From: Promethearchaeota archaeon
GTDB taxonomy: Archaea > Asgardarchaeota > Lokiarchaeia > Sigyniarchaeales > SOKP01
Direction of reading: 5' to 3'
Assembly: GCA_030615235.1 (NCBI GenBank)
Contig: JAUWZR010000139.1
Span: forward strand, 1 to 6,885
Length of the DNA: 6,885 nt
A model generated the notes under the pieces. It worked only from the letters and a program-made list of their open reading frames with translations, was not told the DNA's origin and did not search any database. This document shows, one piece after another, positions 1 through 6,885 of the stretch. The translations under genes were made by a program, and so were the position numbers. The stretch's first letter is position 1. Each line of letters begins with the position of its first letter.

Positions 1-3000
1 ATAATATTCTTATATTTAACTTCGATTGTTCGATTTAAAAATCCATTTAATAAAAACATCAGAAATGAAAAGACAGCAAGAACGAAACTCACTGAAGGAA
101 TTCCTAATAATAGTGGGTTGTAGGCTAGGAGTAGGTCATTTAAAAATAGAGAAAGGTATATACTAATCACGAGAAAAATCGTATTCAGTAGGATTACTTG
201 AGATTGATTTCTAATTTCTTTTATTCTACTAGCATCGTATTTACTTATAACTTCGATATAGTAGGATAGGTAATGTATAGTATAAAACTGTAATACTAGA
301 AATACTACTAAAGTTAAAACAAATAATGTTGCATCCGTTCCTGTAAATTGAACAAAATATATTAATCCTCCTATCGAAATTACAAGAAATGCTATTATAT
401 TTAACAAATAGGTGATTTTTTCTATAATTCTCTTTAAAACGTGGATATCTAATAAGGTGGAGGTGAAAAATATAGTAACGGATAATAAGATAGCTCCATA
501 TAAGCTAATATTTATTAACTCCTGAATCAATCCAAAACTCAACAAACCAAGTTCAAAATGCGATAATAAAGACATAATTGAATCAAATTTCTTCATACCA
601 TAATCCTTTTCAGGCTGTTGTTCTTCGATTTTCTTCATAAATAAATATCTTGATACCGAAAAATAAGCAGAATAAATCAAAAGTGAAAGTAGAACTATAA
701 AATAGAGAGATTGAAATAATTGTATCAATACTATAAATTGTAAAGTTAATAATGTTAATGCTAAAGGTGAAATATACCATAAAATAAAGCGGTATTCATA
801 TAATGCCGACCTAATAAAAAGCAAATTAACAAATATGAATATCGCACACAATAAAAAGATAAATCCTGGGAGGAAAATATAAACCAATGATGATAAAGTA
901 AGCGATGTTCCGATCGATAAAACTAATAGCGGAAATACTTTTTTAAGGGGCAATATCATTCGGAATTTGTTAAATACAAGGGTTGAGCCGCCAAAAACCG
1001 TAATTCCTAAAGATAATGCGATGATTTCGATATTAGGAATCAACATAAATGTGTTGTAGGTAAAAAAGGAGAAATTAACAATTAATGTTGACGAGATTAT
1101 GATGTTAAAAAAAGTTTTGTTGAGTTTAAGGAGCCTTGAAGAAAATAGGCTGAAAGCGAGTATTATAAAAGAGATGTTAATTGCTATAAAGAAATTTAGA
1201 ATTAGTGAATTAATGATCAAGAAAATCGTTAGAAAAACACCTATAAGAGAAAGAAAATAAGAACTTACAAGTATAATGTTTTTCAAATTTTTTAAATTTG
1301 GAAAAAATGATAAAATAACGAAAAAGAATCCCAATACGATTAAATTAATTGATAAGTTAATTTCTAATGGTAATGAAATTTCTTGGAATAACATAACGAG
1401 GAAACTTACATTTATAAAGATGTAAAATAACCATAAGAGAGTAATGATTTTCCACATTTTCATTCTATAAATCACCGGCATTAGAAGAGATACTGTAAAA
1501 ACAAAAAACACAATATTAGTAATCACTATATTTTCAGAAAAAACATTTTGGCTAAACCAGTATAAGAAGAACAAGCTAAAACTCCAAACTATTAGTAGAA
1601 TCTTGGAGAAATGTTTTTTTATCCAGGCGTACCAAAAAGGTAGAGAAAGCAAAACACAAATTGTAAAGGATATTATAAATGAACCACTAAAATCGAGGAT
1701 ATCAAAGAAATTTAAAGTATTAGTATAAATATTAATATCGGTAAAAATCTCGTTAATGATATAAAAATTTACGAAGGGAACAATAATCCACAACCTCCAC
1801 CCTGTTTTCCATATCACCCAAGAGAATTTCCAATAGTAAAACCCTATTGATAAGTAGAAAAGAACAATACCAACATTGATAGCTATAATTAGCAAGAAAG
1901 GATTCCATACAGGTAAATTAAAAAAGGCATTTAAGAAAAAATATATAAAAGTTGGAATAGAAATAATGTAGGATGAAAATGCAATATAAAAAGAAATTCG
2001 TCTGAAATTCTCTGGCGCTTTATTATAGGTCCCTACATAACAAATACTGGTAACGCTTAAAGTTAGAGTGAATGTCAGTATTGGGTTAAAATCGATAAAA
2101 ATTGGATTATTAAAAAGAATATAGTAAGACATGAAACTTGTGAGGTTAAATACCAAAAGCAAAACACAAGGTCGGATGAACCACTTATAAAGATCATTTT
2201 TTTGCTTGTGGTAGAAATTACCTGTTAATACTAAAAATAAGAACAGAGAGAAAGAAATGATATAAATTAAGGGAATTATGGTATTGTAGAGTAGTAAATT
2301 AAAGGTTGTTATCGATATTAATATATATAAAGCGAATTTTTCGATAAAATTAACATTCCGTATGTTTAACGCAATAGAAAAGAATAATACAATCATTAAC
2401 GAAAAATTAAAGATAATGAGATAAAAAATAAAGTCGCTAAGGGCGAATGAAGGAATTAACATATAATAATCAAGTGTTGTAATCAATCTTACGAAAATTA
2501 ACCAGCTAAGTGAGAAGTAACTAATAATTCGAAATACAAAATTGCGATTCCTATTGGAAATAAAGAGATAGATCATAATAACAAAAAATACATAAGCAAA
2601 ATATTCGAAAACACTCGGAAATATAGAAAAGAAAGTAAATAGCAGTAGAGATGGACCTAGTAATATTTTTATTAGTTTGAATTCAGACACGTTCTCAATT
2701 CTATCATTGTATTTAACCAGATAATAATTGAATAACGAATAAATACCACAGAATAAAATGATTAATCTTAGTGATTGATTTAAACTGTAAAATGGAATAA
2801 TTTGACTATATATCCAATATAATTCACTGAATATAATAACTAAGATAAAATAGAAAGTATAATAGATGAGTCTTTTGCAAAGTGTTAGAGAATCATCAGA
2901 GATAAAAAAGTTATTTCTCAGATAATAAATAGTAATAGGGCTGAGGAAGACTACAATTAGTAAAGGTAAACCAATCCTTTGTATAAGAGATAATTGGGCA

Positions 3001-6000
3001 GGGAATATTAAAATATAGAAACACAATAAAAATTTAATTATTAACCAAGCGGATGTATCAAAAGCCCATCTGAGTCTTGAAAATTCAATTTTGAATAAGT
3101 AGCGACTGACAGTTGATACGATTAGGTAACTTAACAGAAATATTCCAATATTTGTAGTTAATGTTAATAGTAGGGACTCTTGAAGCTGAAGAAGTGAATA
3201 AATAATCTGCATTGGTACCAGAAAAATAGTAAGCGAAGCTATCATAAATTCGATGAAAAAATAAGATATGTTTTTAGTGTATTCGTATATTTTGTAGTTT
3301 CTGTAATAATCATATTTACTTAGATCGTTTTCAAATATCCTCTGCTTGAGATTTTCAATCGGAATTAAGATAACAAGATTCAATACTAGAAATACTAATG
3401 AAGAACAACTGATATTGAATCCAATATTAATAGTGAAAGAGTTTAAAACCGCAAAAATCTTCATAGAGATAACAAAAGATAAAACCACCCAGGTGATAAT
3501 CTGGCAAGTTTTAACAGAAACGAAATAGGATTCTTTAAGTTTATATTTATCAAAAAGATATTCTAGAAAAACTAAAAATCCAAAAAACAAAGCAATTGCA
3601 GAACTATTAATAATATAATAATCTACAACTACCCCTAATCTAATAAAATCTAATCCTATTATATAAGGAAGTGAAATTATTAATCCAGATATGACTAAAC
3701 TGTCTATTGTTAACAATTTCTCTACAAAACTGGTGAAAACATTCTTATTTAAGGAATAAATCAGAGGTAATAACAGTGTTATATCTAAGATAAGTAGAGG
3801 AATAACATATGCATAAACCGAAGTAGATAGAAACAAATATAGATAAAAGGAGATGAGAATACTAGTGAATAACAAAGTAACTATATTAAATCCATTCGAA
3901 ATTTTTTCTGAAAATAGAATTCTCTTCTTGGTAAAAAAATTAATAATCAAGCAAATAAGAACGATGGATATGTATGCTGAAAAAATTGGGTCCAATTGAA
4001 GTTGTTGGTTAAAGAATGCGAACATTATGAAGAAAACTTCTAATACTATTAAATAACTAATATACTTTTCAATTACAATAATTTTTTCATGAGAAATTAT
4101 ATTTATCTTATCTCCCAATTTCAAAATGTAGAAACACGCAATAGATATGTAAAGTATATTAAGCACGATTAACGAATTTAAGATTGTAAAAAATATAGTA
4201 GAAATTAAATAGAAATTAAGTATAAAGACTGCCAGAACAATGATGCTAGAGCAAAAGAAATGATAGATTAGGAAGGATTTTCGATTCATAACATTTTTTT
4301 TGTGGAGATAATAAATGGGAATATATGAGAGGAAGCTAACTAAAATAAGAGGTATAAAATAAACTAAGTACGAATCCTTGGTGTAAATCGCACTATAATA
4401 TCCCACCATAAATAAACCTAAATATAACGTAAATGAATTTAATATCAAGGTTAGGAGCTTAGGAAAGAGTTTATTTTCCTTTGAATCCGAATACACAATT
4501 AGACTTATTACCGTTACAGATAAAAACAAGGATATAAGTAAGTCTAATTTCAAATAAATCATGAAAATCGTAATAAGTATAGCAAATACTTCGAATACAA
4601 TGGGGTAAGATATGATGTGTAAAAGAGACTTAGATCGTGATTCTTTGAGCATTCTTATTTTCTTCCCATAAGAAATTAGGATTATCAAACAAATGGATAT
4701 AAACAACAAGTTAAGGATCGTACCAATAATTAGATGTGCGCTAAAGTATATTACAATTAGAGAAAAATTCAAAGCAAAAAACAAAAACATGAGCAACCAT
4801 GAGGAACTATAAGTGTAAATTGCGATAAATTTGGGTTTTAATACTTTTTCGCAATACAAATAATAAATCGGAGCAAAAACCAAGAAGCAAAAAATAATCG
4901 GTGTAATTAAATAAACATAGAACTCATTTATATTTGCGATTAAGAAGTAAAACCCTGTAATCACTATACTAAATATCAGGATAAGTAATGTCCAAGTTAT
5001 TTTTGCTTTTCTAGGAATTATTTTTACATTTGGAGGGAATAGATTAAAAATGAAGCCAATAACGCAACACGAAAGGAATATTGAAAAGATTTCGTCCATG
5101 CCGTATACTAAATTGAAGATCCCATAAAATAATAAGAATATTTCAATTAAAATCGCAAAACTATCAACTCTAATTATAAAATTGTAAGTAGAATCTTTAA
5201 TTTTTTTTAGAATGTGTCCAAATTTAAGGTTAATTAAAGTAAAAACTGAAAGAAATACTAGATCTAAAAGCAGAATCACAAAATTATTCCAAAAAATAAT
5301 GATTATTGTAAAAAAAATCGAGAACAATAAAAACCAGCATGCATAATAGCTATAATTCAAGCTGATTTCTCGAGAGAATATGCGAATAATATAGTTGAAA
5401 AGCACGAATAAAAGGAAAACTATTGGAAGTAGAATTGTATATAAAATTAATTCTCCTTGAATTACTTCAAGAATTCCCAATGCTAGATTTTTAATATTAA
5501 CTAATGCAAACCAAGTCGTTTCTAATAGTAAAAAAAGGGTCACAATACAATAATTAAAAAGTTTCCAAGGTTTTTCGTATAATCGAATGCGAGCATATAA
5601 AAAATAAAATGATAATAATGTTATGGCTAAGATGATAAAAGTATGAATTAATATATTGGAGATTAAAAGCACACTTTGATCTACTATGAACTGTACGTAT
5701 ACGAATTCGATTATTGGTAAGAAAGAATATAAAATTATGGTAAAACTGGCAACTACGAGCAGATTTTGAATAACTAATACCGTTTTTTCTTGAAAATATT
5801 TAAGCCTCTCAAAAACTTGAAATATTACATATAAAGACAGTGCGAGTATAATAAATTGAACATTTAAAATCCCTATTCCAAAAAAAAATGGGATCCAAAA
5901 GATTACAATGATTACAATCCCTAGGCTATTAAATAGATATATAAACCTGCCGTAAAGAATGGTAATAAAGTTCGCTTTTACTTCGTAATAGGTGAGAATA

Positions 6001-6158
6001 GAAATTATTGGTAATGTTATAATACTGATTAAAGGATTATTATTCAACAATGAAATGGAGAGGAATAGAAGAATTAAACTGATTGAGACAACAAAATTTA
6101 GCTTTATATAATTTTTAGTATCACCAGTATCAACCTCTTCAGCATCGTTAGAACTCAT
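1..6158 (-). CDS. Giant polytopic membrane protein of unknown function, 3' end outside window (at least 2052 aa)
   Basis: I do not recognise the family. I translated the whole frame by hand: 2052 complete codons plus two bases, with no stop. The start is ATG at 6158, preceded by AAGGAGG with a 10-nt spacer, and the next in-frame ATG is codon 354. The N-terminus is a short acidic tail (about residues 1-19, MSSNDAEEVDTGDTKNYIK). From residue 20 onward the chain is nearly all hydrophobic (Ile, Leu, Phe, Val, Tyr, Ser, Asn). Basic loops recur near residues 60, 115, 188, 255, 310, 375, 430, 495, 557, 614, 677, 742, 798, 864, 933, 1016, 1076, 1145, 1199, 1264, 1312, 1376, 1441, 1509, 1561, 1620, 1673, 1731, 1783, 1834, 1904, 1963 and 2041. 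Each interval holds two membrane helices with a short polar turn, giving about 66 helices, with N-terminus and basic loops cytoplasmic by the positive-inside rule. No soluble domain, ATP-binding motif or signal peptide is visible. Candidate roles (scaffold, channel, lipid or polymer transport, mechanosensing) are guesses. I am sure of the frame and membrane nature; function is unknown. Confidence 0.95.
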   Translation of the reverse strand, partial: MSSNDAEEVDTGDTKNYIKLNFVVSISLILLFLSISLLNNNPLISIITLPIISILTYYEVKANFITILYGRFIYLFNSLGIVIIVIFWIPFFFGIGILNVQFIILALSLYVIFQVFERLKYFQEKTVLVIQNLLVVASFTIILYSFLPIIEFVYVQFIVDQSVLLISNILIHTFIILAITLLSFYFLYARIRLYEKPWKLFNYCIVTLFLLLETTWFALVNIKNLALGILEVIQGELILYTILLPIVFLLFVLFNYIIRIFSREISLNYSYYACWFLLFSIFFTIIIIFWNNFVILLLDLVFLSVFTLINLKFGHILKKIKDSTYNFIIRVDSFAILIEIFLLFYGIFNLVYGMDEIFSIFLSCCVIGFIFNLFPPNVKIIPRKAKITWTLLILIFSIVITGFYFLIANINEFYVYLITPIIFCFLVFAPIYYLYCEKVLKPKFIAIYTYSSSWLLMFLFFALNFSLIVIYFSAHLIIGTILNLLFISICLIILISYGKKIRMLKESRSKSLLHIISYPIVFEVFAILITIFMIYLKLDLLISLFLSVTVISLIVYSDSKENKLFPKLLTLILNSFTLYLGLFMVGYYSAIYTKDSYLVYFIPLILVSFLSYIPIYYLHKKNVMNRKSFLIYHFFCSSIIVLAVFILNFYLISTIFFTILNSLIVLNILYISIACFYILKLGDKINIISHEKIIVIEKYISYLIVLEVFFIMFAFFNQQLQLDPIFSAYISIVLICLIINFFTKKRILFSEKISNGFNIVTLLFTSILISFYLYLFLSTSVYAYVIPLLILDITLLLPLIYSLNKNVFTSFVEKLLTIDSLVISGLIISLPYIIGLDFIRLGVVVDYYIINSSAIALFFGFLVFLEYLFDKYKLKESYFVSVKTCQIITWVVLSFVISMKIFAVLNSFTINIGFNISCSSLVFLVLNLVILIPIENLKQRIFENDLSKYDYYRNYKIYEYTKNISYFFIEFMIASLTIFLVPMQIIYSLLQLQESLLLTLTTNIGIFLLSYLIVSTVSRYLFKIEFSRLRWAFDTSAWLIIKFLLCFYILIFPAQLSLIQRIGLPLLIVVFLSPITIYYLRNNFFISDDSLTLCKRLIYYTFYFILVIIFSELYWIYSQIIPFYSLNQSLRLIILFCGIYSLFNYYLVKYNDRIENVSEFKLIKILLGPSLLLFTFFSIFPSVFEYFAYVFFVIMIYLFISNRNRNFVFRIISYFSLSWLIFVRLITTLDYYMLIPSFALSDFIFYLIIFNFSLMIVLFFSIALNIRNVNFIEKFALYILISITTFNLLLYNTIIPLIYIISFSLFLFLVLTGNFYHKQKNDLYKWFIRPCVLLLVFNLTSFMSYYILFNNPIFIDFNPILTFTLTLSVTSICYVGTYNKAPENFRRISFYIAFSSYIISIPTFIYFFLNAFFNLPVWNPFLLIIAINVGIVLFYLSIGFYYWKFSWVIWKTGWRLWIIVPFVNFYIINEIFTDINIYTNTLNFFDILDFSGSFIISFTICVLLSLPFWYAWIKKHFSKILLIVWSFSLFFLYWFSQNVFSENIVITNIVFFVFTVSLLMPVIYRMKMWKIITLLWLFYIFINVSFLVMLFQEISLPLEINLSINLIVLGFFFVILSFFPNLKNLKNIILVSSYFLSLIGVFLTIFLIINSLILNFFIAINISFIILAFSLFSSRLLKLNKTFFNIIISSTLIVNFSFFTYNTFMLIPNIEIIALSLGITVFGGSTLVFNKFRMILPLKKVFPLLVLSIGTSLTLSSLVYIFLPGFIFLLCAIFIFVNLLFIRSALYEYRFILWYISPLALTLLTLQFIVLIQLFQSLYFIVLLSLLIYSAYFSVSRYLFMKKIEEQQPEKDYGMKKFDSIMSLLSHFELGLLSFGLIQELINISLYGAILLSVTIFFTSTLLDIHVLKRIIEKITYLLNIIAFLVISIGGLIYFVQFTGTDATLFVLTLVVFLVLQFYTIHYLSYYIEVISKYDASRIKEIRNQSQVILLNTIFLVISIYLSLFLNDLLLAYNPLLLGIPSVSFVLAVFSFLMFLLNGFLNRTIEVKYKNI
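2967..3800 (-). repeat. Degenerate continuation of the repeat (residues 787-1064)
   Basis: Opens like the preceding units (P787, P798 in LLLPLIYSLNKN), but the regular 184-residue spacing is then lost. The next clear Pro-started helix is at P1065 (PLLIVVFLSPITIYYLRNN), 278 residues later. The stretch contains four hairpins and an unusually long Tyr-rich hydrophilic loop at residues 934-963. E970 (FIEFM) may be the counterpart of the buried glutamates of earlier units. It probably represents one unit plus an inserted or rearranged part of another. Confidence 0.4.
3801..4352 (-). repeat. Protein-level repeat unit 2 (residues 603-786, 184 aa)
   Basis: The copy that aligns best with unit 1. P603 and P614 (FLSYIPIYYLHKK) match P420 and P430 of unit 1. 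The glutamate helix at 703-710 (LIVLEVFF) matches 519-526, with E707 exactly 184 residues after E523. The final helix leads into the next Pro-started helix at P787. There are few or no gaps by eye. DNA identity is low, so the duplication is old. Confidence 0.65.
4353..4901 (-). repeat. Protein-level repeat unit 1 (residues 420-602, 183 aa)
   Basis: Six helices as three hairpins. The landmarks are P420 with P430 in LVFAPIYYLYCEK, a basic loop at about 499-510 (GKKIRMLKESRSK), the glutamate helix at 519-526 (PIVFEVFA), and a loop at 557-567 rich in Lys and Asp/Glu. Each landmark recurs 183-184 residues later in unit 2, which is why I treat these as duplicated segments rather than generic membrane helices. 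Confidence 0.65.
4902..5426 (-). repeat. Protein-level repeat unit 0 (residues 245-419, about 175 aa)
   Basis: First recognisable copy of the three-hairpin unit. It opens with a Pro-started helix (P245, PIVFLLFVLFNYIIRI) that aligns with the opening helices of the next copies. It holds a helix with a buried glutamate (residues 337-342, ILIEIF) and ends at the next Pro-started helix at P420. It is about nine residues shorter than the next two units, the difference falling in the first hairpin interval (55 rather than about 65 residues). The similarity is visible only in the protein, not as DNA identity. Confidence 0.55.
6148..6158 (-). other. 11-bp overlap of two membrane protein genes (ATG before TAA)
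   Basis: The minus-strand bases ATGAGTTCTAA hold the start of the giant gene and, in another frame, the last codons and the TAA of the upstream gene. The two genes are therefore almost certainly on one transcript, and translation is probably coupled. No promoter or terminator can fit between them as separate spacer DNA. Confidence 0.9.
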
Positions 6159-6885
6159 TGATTTCAAACCTCCTTAGGAATTTGCTGTAGAATGAGTTTA
6201 TATATAATCTGATTTTAAAGTAAAATGCTAAGAACACGAGAGATAATAACGATATGTTTACGATTTCTATGAATTCGTGATGGATACCAAAAGGCATATA
6301 GACGATAACTATAACGAAAGGCATTTGAATTAACAACACGAACACTAAGCCCAATAAAGAATTTACAAATTTTTTCTTAAAAATTGTCAAGTCTGCTAAG
6401 AACGGTTTCTTACTGCCGATCGAACTCGTAATATTTTTACAGATTTTTACACTGGAGAGTCGAGAAATAACATAAAATATGACGTTCCAAATGAGAGGAA
6501 ATAACCATGAGACTTTTGTATTAAACGTATAAGAGAGGAATACTATGTGAACAATGTAATTAACAGCTACTATCATATTATAAGGTTGTCTAACAATTTG
6601 AGAAGAAGAAATTGCATGATTGAATTTCTCTTCCGTAGGATCAAAAAAACCAATGGGTTGAAAATAATAATAATAGTATACAATATTATACAAGATACTA
6701 AAAGATATTAAAGGTAAAAGCTCAAAGTCGTTATCTCCTGGAATAAATAACACAAAAATAGGGGTAACGATTAAAGCTAAGATCGTAATTAAGAAGACGA
6801 TATTAATTCTTGCGGAAAGATTATTTAACTTGTTGGAAAAAAAGGGAATTTTCCTGTATTTGTCAAATGCCTTATAAAAGAATAA
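6148..6885 (-). CDS. C-terminal part of a related polytopic membrane protein, 5' end outside window
   Basis: The last 245 codons of a gene that enters from the right edge and ends at TAA 6148-6150. A GTG at 6753 could be taken as a start, but the frame stays open through 44 further codons to 6885. Those codons encode a basic loop and most of a membrane helix, so the true start lies outside the window. Visible helices are at about residues 28-48, 56-75, 104-120, 125-141, 174-197 and 205-224 (counting from the edge), giving three hairpins. The loops between hairpins are basic or polar and about 30 residues long, longer than in the downstream protein. The C-terminal tail is basic (IRLYINSFYSKFLRRFEINEF region) and so probably cytoplasmic. 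Residues 58-72 (PLISFSILYNIVYYY) match the Pro-x10-[PV]-x-Tyr-Tyr pattern of the neighbour's repeats, suggesting kinship. A run of five Tyr lies at 70-74. No catalytic motif is visible and the family is not recognised. Confidence 0.9.
   Translation of the reverse strand, partial: LFFYKAFDKYRKIPFFSNKLNNLSARINIVFLITILALIVTPIFVLFIPGDNDFELLPLISFSILYNIVYYYYYFQPIGFFDPTEEKFNHAISSSQIVRQPYNMIVAVNYIVHIVFLSYTFNTKVSWLFPLIWNVIFYVISRLSSVKICKNITSSIGSKKPFLADLTIFKKKFVNSLLGLVFVLLIQMPFVIVIVYMPFGIHHEFIEIVNISLLSLVFLAFYFKIRLYINSFYSKFLRRFEINEF
6169..6175 (-). promoter_or_regulatory. Shine-Dalgarno sequence for the giant membrane protein gene
   Basis: AAGGAGG on the minus strand, 10 nt upstream of the ATG at 6158. 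It is a near-perfect anti-16S match and lies within the coding sequence of the upstream gene. It fixes the start of the giant gene and implies its own strong initiation in addition to any coupling with termination of the upstream gene. Confidence 0.85.

Noticed and set aside
1614..1620. A-AAA-AAA on the minus strand (codons 1513-1515) as a programmed -1 frameshift site; similar run at 5201-5208
   Set aside because: The heptamer is in the right phase, but a shift leads to a stop soon after, and such A runs are expected in DNA this AT-rich. I did not identify a stimulatory stem.
3346..3528. Plus-strand open frame of 60 codons (MRFSIGIKITRFNTRN...)
   Set aside because: It lies wholly antisense to the giant gene, in a region where the minus frame is clearly protein coding. 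No ribosome binding site was identified and no recognisable domain is present. It reads as a chance shadow.
5880..5888. A9 homopolymer as a possible sequencing frameshift
   Set aside because: The frame on both sides is the same, continuous and membrane-like (Phe-Phe-Phe inside a helix at residues 91-93), so no indel needs to be assumed.
1..6158. Homology to Piezo channels
   Set aside because: Similarity is limited to repeated helix bundles and large size. I saw no Piezo-like anchor, cap or beam sequence.
6148..6753. GTG at 6753 as the start of the upstream gene, giving a 201-aa protein
   Set aside because: The same frame is open for 44 codons further to the window edge and encodes a basic loop and the first part of a helix. 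Starting at 6753 would cut that helix in two.
1..6885. tRNA, rRNA, CRISPR array, insertion sequence, inverted repeats or promoter within the window
   Set aside because: The minus-strand frames cover every base. I saw no direct DNA repeats with spacers, no transposase motifs and no non-coding gap in which such elements could lie.

Overview
The window is one fully coding, AT-rich stretch read on the minus strand, with no intergenic gap. Two overlapping genes fill it and both run off its edges. The downstream gene starts at 6158 and stays open to base 1. That is 2052 complete codons without a stop, and its C-terminus is not seen. The upstream gene enters from the right edge (6885) and ends at a TAA at 6148-6150, so only its last 245 codons are visible. 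The two reading frames overlap by 11 bp. An AAGGAGG Shine-Dalgarno sequence sits inside the end of the upstream gene, 10 nt before the downstream ATG.

The downstream product is a giant membrane protein made almost entirely of transmembrane helices. By eye it has about 33 helical hairpins (about 66 helices, roughly 62 residues per hairpin). They are joined by short basic loops, which the positive-inside rule places in the cytoplasm. I see no enzymatic, nucleotide-binding or other soluble domain. Between residues about 245 and 800 the hairpins fall into a higher-order repeat of three hairpins. Its period is 184 residues, marked by conserved prolines (P603/P787, P430/P614/P798) and glutamates (E339/E523/E707) at fixed spacing. 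The visible part of the upstream protein has the same hairpin plan and one copy of the same proline-tyrosine motif. The locus therefore looks like a tandem array of related giant or large membrane proteins, probably co-transcribed from a promoter beyond the right edge.

Organism: the Shine-Dalgarno sequence, ATG start, overlapping genes and lack of introns point to a prokaryote. About 26 Trp codons in the giant frame are all TGG and TGA never occurs in frame, which argues against a Mycoplasma-type code. Low G+C, heavy use of ATA and mixed AGA/AGG/CGA arginine codons would fit an AT-rich archaeon (an Asgard lineage is one possibility) or an AT-rich bacterium. The sequence does not settle which. 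I do not recognise either gene as a member of a named family, so no gene symbols are given.
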